DNA of 23,539 nucleotides from Sphingomonadales bacterium. GTDB lineage: Bacteria > Pseudomonadota > Alphaproteobacteria > Sphingomonadales > Sphingomonadaceae. A program made the position numbers and the translations under genes. Shown here piece after piece: positions 9,182-16,030 of this stretch. Location of the stretch: positions 1-23,539 of the forward strand of contig JAIYAA010000306.1 of assembly GCA_027489295.1 (NCBI GenBank). The letters run 5' to 3'. Below the pieces are notes generated by a model, which saw only the letters and a program-made list of their open reading frames with translations, did no database searches and was not told the origin of the DNA. Numbering within the stretch: position 1 is the stretch's first letter; each line of letters opens with the position of its first letter.

Positions 9182-9562
9182 TTACGCGCGACGGGCGGTG
9201 GGCCGGCTGCCGAGCTGGTCGAGCGCGTCGGCATTGTCGCGCCCCCAGGCATAGAGCAGCTCGACCGGCTCGACGAACCGATCGCCCAGCGGCGTCAGCC
9301 GGTATTCCACCGCTGGCGGCACGGCGTTCTGCACGATCCGGTCGATCAGGCCGGTTTCCTCCATTTCGCGCAGCGTCTGGGTGAGCATCTTCTTCGAGAT
9401 GCCGGGCAGGCTGCGCAGCAGCACCCCGCTACGGGCTGCGCCGCCATGGCGCGCATGGAGCGTGTGGAGCACCATGCTCGTCCACTTGGTCGCGAACAGC
9501 GCCAGCACGCGTCGCGGCGCGCAATCCTCGCGCCATTCCGAATCCGCCGTTCCTGGCCGCAT
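9182..9562 (-). CDS. HxlR-family winged-helix transcriptional regulator
   Basis: A 126-residue DNA-binding protein with the HxlR layout: an N-terminal Cys followed by a helix ending ATKW (19-27), then a winged helix with LLRSLPGISKKMLTQTLREMEETGLIDR (48-75) and the wing VEYRLTPLGDRF. Length is typical. The only cysteine is Cys14, in the position of the conserved N-terminal Cys used for thiol sensing in YodB and HypR. The gene is divergent from the PRISE reductase and probably controls it and itself. The start is supported by AGGA about 9 bp upstream on the minus strand. The inducer is unknown; an electrophile or quinone is a reasonable guess from family precedent. Confidence 0.88.
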   Translation of the reverse strand: MRPGTADSEWREDCAPRRVLALFATKWTSMVLHTLHARHGGAARSGVLLRSLPGISKKMLTQTLREMEETGLIDRIVQNAVPPAVEYRLTPLGDRFVEPVELLYAWGRDNADALDQLGSRPTARRA

Positions 9563-9574
9563 GGCTGGGGTCCT

Positions 9575-9602
9575 TTTGGTGCCTAGGTTCCGATTTGGTG
9601 CC
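9575..9602. promoter_or_regulatory. Direct repeat, candidate HxlR operator
   Basis: TTTGGTGCC occurs at 9575-9583 and again at 9594-9602, a 19-bp period that is close to two helical turns. A CCTAGG palindrome lies at the end of the first copy and a related CTAG follows the second. The repeats lie 13-40 bp upstream of the HxlR start and 60-87 bp upstream of the reductase start, a suitable place for a dimeric winged-helix repressor acting on both genes. Confidence 0.5.
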
Positions 9603-9661
9603 GTCTAGAAGCTGCGGGCGCGGCTGCCTAGCTCGCCCTCCAACGCATTATGGAGGCAGAA

Positions 9662-10723
9662 ATGGCCAAGACGGCTTTGGTAGTGGGCGCAAGCGGCATC
9701 GTCGGAAGTGCCACGGCGGACCTGTTGGTGGCGGAAGGCTGGACGGTACACGGGCTGGCGCGCCGCCCGGTCGAGCAGCCGGGGGTGGCACCGATCGCCG
9801 CCGACCTCACCGATGCGGCGGCGACCGCGCAGGCGCTGGCGGGGGTGAACCCCGATGCCGTATTCATCACCACCTGGCTGCGGCAGGACAGCGAGGCGGA
9901 GAACATCCGCGTCAATTCGGCCATGGTGCGCAACCTGCTCGACGGGCTGCCCAAGCCGACGGGCCCCCGGCACGTCGCGCTGGTCACCGGGCTCAAGCAT
10001 TATCTCGGGCCGTTCGAGGCGTACGGGAAGGGCAGCCTGCCGCAGACCCCGTTCCGCGAGGAGCAGGGCCGGCTCGATGTCGACAATTTCTACTATGCCC
10101 AGGAGGACGCCGTGTTCGCGGCCGCCGAACGCGACGGCTTCAGCTGGAGCGTGCATCGCCCGCACACGGTGATCGGCAAGGCGGTCGGCAACGCGATGAA
10201 CATGGGCACTACGCTCGCCGTCTATGCGACGCTGTGCCGCGAGACCGGGCGGCCGTTCCGCTTCCCGGGTTCGGCCGCGCAATGGTCGGGGCTGACCGAC
10301 ATGACCGATGCCGGCCAGTTGGCCCGCCATCTGCTCTGGGCCGCCGAGGCGCCTGCCGCGGCCAACGAGGCATTCAATGTCGTCAACGGCGACGTCTTCC
10401 GCTGGCAGTGGATGTGGGGCCGGATCGCGCACTGGTTCGGGCTGGAGGCGGCGCCGTTCGATGGCACCGTGCTCCCGCTCGAGGTGCAGATGGCAGAGGA
10501 CGCCTCGCTCTGGCAGCGGATCGCCGAGCGCGAAGGGCTGGCCGAGCCGACCCTCGCGCGCCTTGCGTCGCCCTGGCACACCGATGCCGATCTCGGGCGG
10601 CCGATCGAGGTGGTCACCGACATGTCGAAGAGCCGCCGCATGGGCTTCACCGCCTATCAGCCGACCGACGACGCCTTCTTCGCGCTGTTCGAGCGGCTGC
10701 GCGCGGACCGGCTGATCCCGTAA
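9662..10723 (+). CDS. PRISE-family (progesterone 5-beta-reductase/iridoid synthase-like) NAD(P)H enone reductase
   Basis: A 353-residue atypical short-chain dehydrogenase. The N-terminal dinucleotide motif is GASGIVG (9-15). The family-specific active-site segments are present: TGLKHYLGPFE (109-119, with the catalytic Lys112) and NFYYAQED (142-149, with the catalytic Tyr). These replace the classic SDR YxxxK and mark the PRISE group, which reduces the C=C bond of activated enones using NADPH. The start at ATG 9662 is chosen over ATG 9650 because GGAGG precedes it by 7 bp. It is divergent from the HxlR regulator. The natural substrate is unknown; small reactive enones or a steroid/terpenoid are possible by family precedent, with no direct link to galactose metabolism. 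Confidence 0.88.
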   Translation: MAKTALVVGASGIVGSATADLLVAEGWTVHGLARRPVEQPGVAPIAADLTDAAATAQALAGVNPDAVFITTWLRQDSEAENIRVNSAMVRNLLDGLPKPTGPRHVALVTGLKHYLGPFEAYGKGSLPQTPFREEQGRLDVDNFYYAQEDAVFAAAERDGFSWSVHRPHTVIGKAVGNAMNMGTTLAVYATLCRETGRPFRFPGSAAQWSGLTDMTDAGQLARHLLWAAEAPAAANEAFNVVNGDVFRWQWMWGRIAHWFGLEAAPFDGTVLPLEVQMAEDASLWQRIAEREGLAEPTLARLASPWHTDADLGRPIEVVTDMSKSRRMGFTAYQPTDDAFFALFERLRADRLIP

Positions 10724-10802
10724 GCCGCGACGCGCTGTGTATTGCATGCATAACACGGTCTCGTTAGGCTGGGATCTTCCCGCTCTGACGAGGCCGTTTC
10801 GC

Positions 10803-11894
10803 ATGTTCTTTCGCTCGCTTCTGATCGCCGGTGCCGCGCTGTTCGCCGTCGGCACCGCTTCGGCGCAGGCCTATCGCCCGGCCTTTCATCCCGAAACACT
10901 GAAGGGGCCGCCCGCCGGCCCGCCGAACCAGGTGCTGGTGCTGGGCACGACGCATTTGTCCGAGCTGCCCAAGACCTTCGACATGGCGCTGCTCGCTCCG
11001 CTGCTCGATCGGCTGGCGGCGTGGCGGCCGACGGCGATCGCCACGGAGGATCTCTCCGGCCTGCAATGCGATGCACTGCGCCGCTATCCGGCACGCTATG
11101 CCGAGACGGTGAAGATCTACTGCTTCGACCCGACCGAGGCGGGCAAGGCGACCGGCCTGGACGTGCCCGCCGCCAATGCCGCGGTCGAGCGTGCGCTGGC
11201 TGCCTGGCCCACCGCGCCCACGCCCGCCCAGCGGCGCCATCTCGCCGCATTGTTCCTTGCCGCCGGCGAGCCCGGGTCGGCGCTGGTCCAGTGGCTGCGC
11301 CTGGCTGCGGACCAGCGGGTTGCGGCAGACGGGCTCAGCGACACCCTGGTGGCGACGCTGGAGAAGCAGCGTACCCGCCGCAACGAAACCTCGCTGCTTT
11401 CCGCCGCGCTCGCTGCCCGGCTGGGGCTGGAGCGGCTCTGGAGCGTCGACGACCATAGCGCCGATACGCCCGATTCCGGGGATCCGGCCGAAGACAAGGC
11501 CGCCGCGGCAGCGATCCAGCGCGCCTGGGACAATCCCGCCACGCACCAGCGCGAAGCGGAAGACCGGCGCTTGCAGGCGGGCCTTGCCCAGCCGGGCGGG
11601 GTGCTGGCCGTCTATCGTGCCATGAATGCACCGGAGGCGGCGACGCTCGCCTATGAGTCCGATTTCGGCGCGACCCTGCGCGAACCCTCGCCGCAGGGCT
11701 TTGGCCGCCAGTATCTGGGCTATTGGGAGACGCGGAACCTGCGGATGGTGTCCAATATCCGCGACGTGCTGGGGCGCCGCCCCGGCACGCGGACGCTCGC
11801 CATCGTCGGGGCCTCGCACAAGGGCTATTACGAGGCCTATCTCAACCAGATGCACGACGTGACGCTGGTCGACGTGCTCCCGCTGCTCCGCTGA
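10803..11894 (+). CDS. Secreted DUF5694-type protein (TraB/ChaN-like fold suspected)
   Basis: A 363-residue exported protein of unknown function. MFFRSLLIAGAALFAVGTASAQA is a typical signal peptide with cleavage after AQA. The mature part opens with VLVLGTTHL, has a Glu in ATEDLSG, an Arg/Asn pair in TRNLRMVSNI and a final GASHKGYYEAYL. That spacing of conserved H, E, R and H resembles DUF5694 and the wider TraB/ChaN/EreA-like superfamily, but function in this family is not established. The start at 10803 is preceded by a GAGG-like site; an earlier in-frame ATG at 10737 would put 22 residues before the signal peptide. It follows the reductase by 79 bp and is convergent with the GntR gene, whose stop is only 9 bp away. 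Confidence 0.72.
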   Translation: MFFRSLLIAGAALFAVGTASAQAYRPAFHPETLKGPPAGPPNQVLVLGTTHLSELPKTFDMALLAPLLDRLAAWRPTAIATEDLSGLQCDALRRYPARYAETVKIYCFDPTEAGKATGLDVPAANAAVERALAAWPTAPTPAQRRHLAALFLAAGEPGSALVQWLRLAADQRVAADGLSDTLVATLEKQRTRRNETSLLSAALAARLGLERLWSVDDHSADTPDSGDPAEDKAAAAAIQRAWDNPATHQREAEDRRLQAGLAQPGGVLAVYRAMNAPEAATLAYESDFGATLREPSPQGFGRQYLGYWETRNLRMVSNIRDVLGRRPGTRTLAIVGASHKGYYEAYLNQMHDVTLVDVLPLLR

Positions 11895-11903
11895 GCGTCG
11901 CGA

Positions 11904-12644
11904 TCAGGCCGCCTCGGCCCCGGCCGATGTCTCGATCAGCTCTACCACGTCGCCGATCAGCGTCTGCATCGCGGTGCGGGCGCGGGCCGGGTCCTTCGCC
12001 GCGATCGCGTCGCGCACCGCGGCATGATCGGCGACGCTCGCGCTGCGGCCCTTGATCCGGTTGGTAAAGCGGATCGAGGTGCGCAGCGCCGTTGCCACCA
12101 TGTCGCGGAACTGGGCGTAGAAGGGGTTCCCCGACGCGCGCAGCACCGCAACGTGGAACGCGATGTCGGCGTCCAGCGTGTCGTCCAGCCCGCGCTCCGC
12201 CGCCTCCATGCGGGCAAGCCCCGCCGAGATATGCCGCAGGTCCGCCTCGGTGGCGAACTGCGCGGCGAGTGCCGCAGCCTCTGGCTCGATCGCGATGCGC
12301 AGCTGGCTGAACTGGCGCAGCAGCTCGACCGAGAATTGCCGTTCGAGCAGCCAGCGCAGCACATCGGTATCGAACAGGTTCCACGACGAGGCCGGCTGCA
12401 CCACCGTGCCCTGGCGCGGCCGGGCGCTGAGCAGGCCCTTGGCGGTGAGCATCTTCACCGCCTCGCGCGTCACCGATCGGCTGACCGCGTGCTGCTTGGC
12501 CAGCTCGGCCTCGGTCGGGAAGGGCTCCTTCTCGTAGCGCCCGGTCACGATCGCGCGCCCCAGCGCATCGAGCATCCCGTAGGTGAGGTTGCGGCCCAGC
12601 CCGGAGCGGACCTCGTCGGCGGGAAGGGGAAGGGAGGTGGACAT
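11904..12644 (-). CDS. GntR-family transcriptional regulator, FadR subfamily (FCD domain), probable galactonate/KDGal-responsive
   Basis: A 246-residue regulator with an N-terminal winged helix (about 20-85: PTEAELAKQHAVSRSVTREAVKMLTAKGLLSARPRQGTVV is its core) and a C-terminal FCD ligand domain (about 105-238). FCD metal-site residues Asp160, His164 and His207 are present, but the position expected for the fourth ligand (22 residues after His207) is Leu229. The gene is divergent from the galactose symporter, with the proposed operator between them. DgoR-like FadR-subfamily proteins repress galactonate genes in enterics, so repression relieved by a pathway intermediate is the natural model. 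The start is uncertain: ATG at 12644 fits the domain best, although ATGs at 12674 and 12707 are in frame and none has a well-spaced Shine-Dalgarno. Confidence 0.86.
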   Translation of the reverse strand: MSTSLPLPADEVRSGLGRNLTYGMLDALGRAIVTGRYEKEPFPTEAELAKQHAVSRSVTREAVKMLTAKGLLSARPRQGTVVQPASSWNLFDTDVLRWLLERQFSVELLRQFSQLRIAIEPEAAALAAQFATEADLRHISAGLARMEAAERGLDDTLDADIAFHVAVLRASGNPFYAQFRDMVATALRTSIRFTNRIKGRSASVADHAAVRDAIAAKDPARARTAMQTLIGDVVELIETSAGAEAA

Positions 12645-12742
12645 CCTCGCGATTGCTTTCCTGTTCTTGTTCATGCCATGCTGCGCACAGCCACATTGTT
12701 GCGCCATCGTACTCTAGCGGCGCGGCTGGACAACCCCGATAA

Positions 12743-12764
12743 ATAAGATAAATGAACATCCTAT
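12743..12764. promoter_or_regulatory. Candidate GntR-family operator, second copy (regulator/symporter divergent promoter)
   Basis: ATAAGA-N10-TCCTAT, with the same arms and spacing as 7156-7177. It sits 72 bp upstream of the symporter ATG and 98 bp upstream of the chosen regulator ATG, in an AT-rich patch of otherwise GC-rich DNA. The matching distance to the plus-strand genes (63 and 72 bp) suggests the same repression geometry. The remainder of the 192-bp intergenic region shows no clear hairpin. Confidence 0.62.
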
Positions 12765-12836
12765 CTCTGCAGTGGGGCGGGGAAGGGGCAACACGCGCGG
12801 GCCATGCCGCCCGTGCCGGTGCCGGCAGGAGTGGGC

Positions 12837-14456
12837 ATGAGTCTATCCAATATCGATCTGGTCGTGGTGATCGTCTATGCGATCGGCATCTTCGGCCTCG
12901 CCCAATGGGTGAGCCGCGACAAGGCGGGCGCGACCAAGGATTCGAGCGACTATTTCCTCGCGTCCAAGAACCTGCCCTGGTGGGCGATCGGCGCCTCGCT
13001 GATCGCGGCGAACATCTCCGCCGAGCAGATCGTCGGCATGTCCGGCTCGGGCTATGCGATCGGGCTCGCCATCGCGTCCTACGAATGGATGGCGGCGCTG
13101 ACCCTGCTGATCGTCGGCAAGTTCTTCCTGCCGATCTTCCTGCGCAACGAAATCTACACGATGCCGCAGTTCCTCGAACAGCGCTTCGGGCCGACGATCC
13201 GCACCGTGATGGCGGTGTTCTGGCTGATCCTCTACGTGTTCGTGAACCTCACCTCGATCATCTGGCTGGGCTCGATCGCGGTGACCCAGGTGGCGGGCGT
13301 CAACCAGGACGTGGCGCTGATCGGGCTGGGCGCGTTCGCGTTGCTCTACCAGCTGCGCGGCGGCCTCAAGGCGGTGGCGCTGACCGATATCGTCCAGGTG
13401 ACGCTGCTGGTGCTCGGCGGCCTCGTCGTCGCGTATCTGACGCTGACCAAGATCGGCGGCGACAGCGGCGTGATCGGCGGCTTCCAGGAACTGACGCGGC
13501 GCGTTCCCGATCATTTCGACATGATCCTGTCGCCCGACAATCCGCACTACAAGGATCTGCCCGGCATCGCCGTGCTGGTCGGCGGCATGTGGATCGCGAA
13601 CCTGAGCTATTGGGGCTTCAACCAGTATATCATCCAGCGCGCGCTGGCGGCGAAGAGCCTCGCCGAGGCGCAGCGCGGCGTGGTGTTCGCCGGCTTCCTC
13701 AAGCTGCTGATGCCGGTGGTGATCGTGCTGCCGGGAATCGCCGCGGTGGTGCTGGCGCCCAACCTCGCCAAGCCCGACCAGGCCTATCCCACGATGATGG
13801 CGCTGCTGCCCACCGGGTTGCTCGGCCTCGTCTTCGCGGCGCTGATCGCGGCGATCATTGCGTCGACCGCCTCCAAGATCAATTCGATCGCCACCATCTT
13901 CACGCTCGACATCTACGCCAAGCTCAAGGGCGTGCAGACCCGCGCCGAGGACGGCAGCGACAAGGCCGCGTACGAAACGCATTTGGTGCGGGTCGGCCGG
14001 ATCGCGGCGGTGGTCTCCATCATCATCGCGATGTTCACCGCGCGGCCGCTGCTCGGCAGCCTCGACCAGGCATTCCAGTATATCCAGGAATTCTCCGGCT
14101 TCGTGACGCCAGGCATCACCGTGATCTTCCTGCTCGGCCTGTTCTGGCCGCGTGCTACCGAGGCGGGCGCGCTGGTGGGTGCCGTCGCGTCGGTGGTGCT
14201 CAGCTTCGTCTTCTGGTTCCCGGCCAAGTGGGGCGGGATCGAGGCGCTGAACGCGGTGCCGTTCATCAACCGCATGGGCATCGTGTTCCTCGCCTCGCTG
14301 GCGCTGGCGGTGATCGTCTCGCTCGCCCGGCCCGCCGCCGGGGGCAGCAACCGCATCCGCATGGAAGGCGTGCGCTTCAACACCACCACCGGCTTCAACA
14401 TCGCCGCGGCGGTGATCGTCCTCATCCTCATCGGGCTGTACGCGACATGGTGGTAA
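12837..14456 (+). CDS. Sodium/galactose symporter (SSS family, vSGLT-like)
   Basis: A 539-residue inner-membrane transporter with about 14 helices, predicted to import galactose with sodium. It closely resembles Vibrio vSGLT as I remember it. The galactose-site residues align with a constant offset of five: Gln64, Glu83, Asn255, the gate Tyr258 and Lys289; Gln414 (FQYIQE) also matches after a shorter loop. Shared blocks include SLIAANISAEQ, GLAIASYEWM and WGFNQYIIQRALAAKS. At the Na2 site Ser343 is retained, but the preceding vSGLT Ser is Ala342. The start at 12837 has AGGAG 5 bp upstream; an in-frame ATG at 12804 lacks support. Its end overlaps dgoK by 10 bp, so symporter, kinase and aldolase form one operon. 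Confidence 0.93.
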   Translation: MSLSNIDLVVVIVYAIGIFGLAQWVSRDKAGATKDSSDYFLASKNLPWWAIGASLIAANISAEQIVGMSGSGYAIGLAIASYEWMAALTLLIVGKFFLPIFLRNEIYTMPQFLEQRFGPTIRTVMAVFWLILYVFVNLTSIIWLGSIAVTQVAGVNQDVALIGLGAFALLYQLRGGLKAVALTDIVQVTLLVLGGLVVAYLTLTKIGGDSGVIGGFQELTRRVPDHFDMILSPDNPHYKDLPGIAVLVGGMWIANLSYWGFNQYIIQRALAAKSLAEAQRGVVFAGFLKLLMPVVIVLPGIAAVVLAPNLAKPDQAYPTMMALLPTGLLGLVFAALIAAIIASTASKINSIATIFTLDIYAKLKGVQTRAEDGSDKAAYETHLVRVGRIAAVVSIIIAMFTARPLLGSLDQAFQYIQEFSGFVTPGITVIFLLGLFWPRATEAGALVGAVASVVLSFVFWFPAKWGGIEALNAVPFINRMGIVFLASLALAVIVSLARPAAGGSNRIRMEGVRFNTTTGFNIAAAVIVLILIGLYATWW

Positions 14457-15325
14457 GCTTCTCGGGCTCCTTCCTCGCGGTCGACTGGGGCACGACCAAC
14501 CGCCGCGTCTTCCGGGTCGAGAATGGCGCCGTCACCCACACCGAGCGCGACGACAAGGGCGTCACCTCGGTCACCGACTTCGCCGCCGAAGCTGCCGGCA
14601 TCCGCGCGCGGCACGGCGACCTGCCGCTGCTGATGGCGGGCATGGTCGGCGCCAATATCGGCTGGGCACCGGCGCCCTATGTCGCCGCACCCGCAGGGAT
14701 CGCCGAGCTCGCCGCCGGGCTGCTCTGGGTCGAGGACCGCAGCGCGATCGTGCCGGGCGTCTCGACCATGGTTACCGGCCGGCCCGACGTGATGCGCGGC
14801 GAGGAGGTCCAGCTGCTCGGCGCGGTGCGCGCCGGGCTCGCCCCCGCCGACGCGCTGCTCGTCCAGCCGGGCACCCACTGCAAATGGGTGGAGATGGTGG
14901 ATGGCCGCATCGCCGACTTCACCACCGCGATGACCGGCGAACTGTTCGCGCTGCTGCGCAAGCACGGCTTGCTGGCGGCACAGCTCGGCGGTGACGTCGC
15001 GGTCGGCCCCGCCTTCCTCGCGGGCGTCGAAGAGGGGCGCAAGCGTGACCTCGCCGCCTCGCTGTTCGGCATCCGCGCCGCCAAGATGCTGGGCGTGCGC
15101 GACGATGCCGATGCCGCCGCCTTCGCCAGCGGGCTGCTGATCGGCAGCGACGTCGCCGCGCGGCTGGCGCATGCCGGGCACGACACCGTCCATATCCTGG
15201 CCGACCCGATGTTGGGCGGCCTCTATGCCGCCGCGATCGGCGCGCAGGGCCGCGAGGCGGTGATCGCCAGCAGCCATGACGCGTTCGTCGCGGGAATCCT
15301 TGCCATTGCGGAGCAGATTGCATGA
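14447..15325 (+). CDS. dgoK: 2-dehydro-3-deoxygalactonokinase (KDGal kinase)
   Basis: A 292-residue cytosolic sugar-acid kinase of the DgoK family, phosphorylating 2-keto-3-deoxygalactonate at C6 with ATP. The N-terminal phosphate loop is VDWGTTNRR (12-20), followed by GMVGANIGW (65-73), PDVMRGEEVQLLGA (113-126), PGTHCKWV (141-148) and FTTAMTGELFALLR (158-171), all hallmark DgoK segments; length matches the family. The ATG lies inside the symporter gene (10-bp overlap) and the TGA overlaps the aldolase ATG as ATGA, so translation of the three genes is probably coupled. Confidence 0.94.
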   Translation: MVVSFSGSFLAVDWGTTNRRVFRVENGAVTHTERDDKGVTSVTDFAAEAAGIRARHGDLPLLMAGMVGANIGWAPAPYVAAPAGIAELAAGLLWVEDRSAIVPGVSTMVTGRPDVMRGEEVQLLGAVRAGLAPADALLVQPGTHCKWVEMVDGRIADFTTAMTGELFALLRKHGLLAAQLGGDVAVGPAFLAGVEEGRKRDLAASLFGIRAAKMLGVRDDADAAAFASGLLIGSDVAARLAHAGHDTVHILADPMLGGLYAAAIGAQGREAVIASSHDAFVAGILAIAEQIA

Positions 15326-15942
15326 GCCACATCGCCGAATTCGACGCCGCCTTCGCGCGTTGCCCGCTGATCGCGATCCTCCGCGGGGTGAAGCCCGACG
15401 AGGTCGAGGCGATCGGCGACGAACTGGTCGCGGCCGGCTTCACCCTGATCGAAGTGCCGATGAACTCGCCCGAGCCGCTGGAGAGCGTGTCGCGCCTCGC
15501 CAAGCGCTTCGCCGGCCGCGCGGTGATCGGCGCGGGCACGGTGCTCAAGGTCGAGCAGGTGCAGCAGGTCGCGGACGCCGGGGGCACGATGATCATCTCG
15601 CCCAACGCCAATCTGGACGTGATCCGCGCGAGCGCGGCGGCGGGTCTGGTCTCGCTGCCGGGTATCATGACCCCGAGCGAGGCCTTCGCGGCGCTGGATG
15701 CGGGTGCGACCGCGCTCAAGCTATTCCCGGCCGAGGCGGCGAGCCCGACGGTCCTGAAGGCGATGCGCGCGGTGCTGACCGAGGCGCGGATCCTGCCGGT
15801 GGGCGGCATCGCGCCGGACAATATGGGCCCGTGGAAAGCGGCCGGCGCGCCCGGCTTCGGCCTGGGTTCGGCGCTCTACAAGGTCGGCCTCACCGCGGCC
15901 GAAGTCGGCGCCAACGCCCGCGCGTTCGTCGCCGCGCTGTAA
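15322..15942 (+). CDS. dgoA: 2-dehydro-3-deoxy-6-phosphogalactonate aldolase
   Basis: A 206-residue class I (Schiff-base) aldolase of the KDPG/KHG family that cleaves KDPGal to pyruvate and glyceraldehyde 3-phosphate. The substrate-binding PLIAILRGV is at 15-23, the catalytic Glu44 is in [10 protein letters not shown], the Schiff-base Lys133 is in ALKLFPAE, and the phosphate loop is [15 protein letters not shown] and a length of 206 fit DgoA better than KDPG aldolase Eda. It is the last gene of the operon, directly behind dgoK. Together the two genes specify the DgoK/DgoA end of oxidative galactose breakdown. Confidence 0.93.
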   Translation: MSHIAEFDAAFARCPLIAILRGVKPDEVEAIGDELVAAGFTLIEVPMNSPEPLESVSRLAKRFAGRAVIGAGTVLKVEQVQQVADAGGTMIISPNANLDVIRASAAAGLVSLPGIMTPSEAFAALDAGATALKLFPAEAASPTVLKAMRAVLTEARILPVGGIAPDNMGPWKAAGAPGFGLGSALYKVGLTAAEVGANARAFVAAL

Positions 15943-15956
15943 GGCTGCACGTCTCA

Positions 15957-15981
15957 GATCCTCCCCGGAGCGGGGAGGATC
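15957..15981 (+). terminator. Hairpin terminator after dgoA
   Basis: A perfect 10-bp inverted repeat (GATCCTCCCC / GGGGAGGATC) around a 5-nt loop, 15 bp after the dgoA stop. No T tract follows, so it may act as a U-less terminator or be one of the CCTCCCC/GGGGAGG hairpins that recur in sphingomonad intergenic DNA. It separates the sugar operon from hisS. Confidence 0.6.
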
Positions 15982-16030
15982 GAAGGGCACATTGCGGCCG
16001 GCCCGAAACGCGCCTAATAGCCGCGACCAA

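Noticed and set aside
10742..10770. Promoter for the DUF5694 gene (TTGCAT with a downstream TTAGGC)
   Set aside because: The -10 match is poor and the spacing is not distinctive, so it was not listed.
12752..14446. Long plus-strand frame leading into dgoK as one 857-residue fusion
   Set aside because: Its first 565 codons are a frame-shifted shadow of the symporter; the true kinase starts at ATG 14447.
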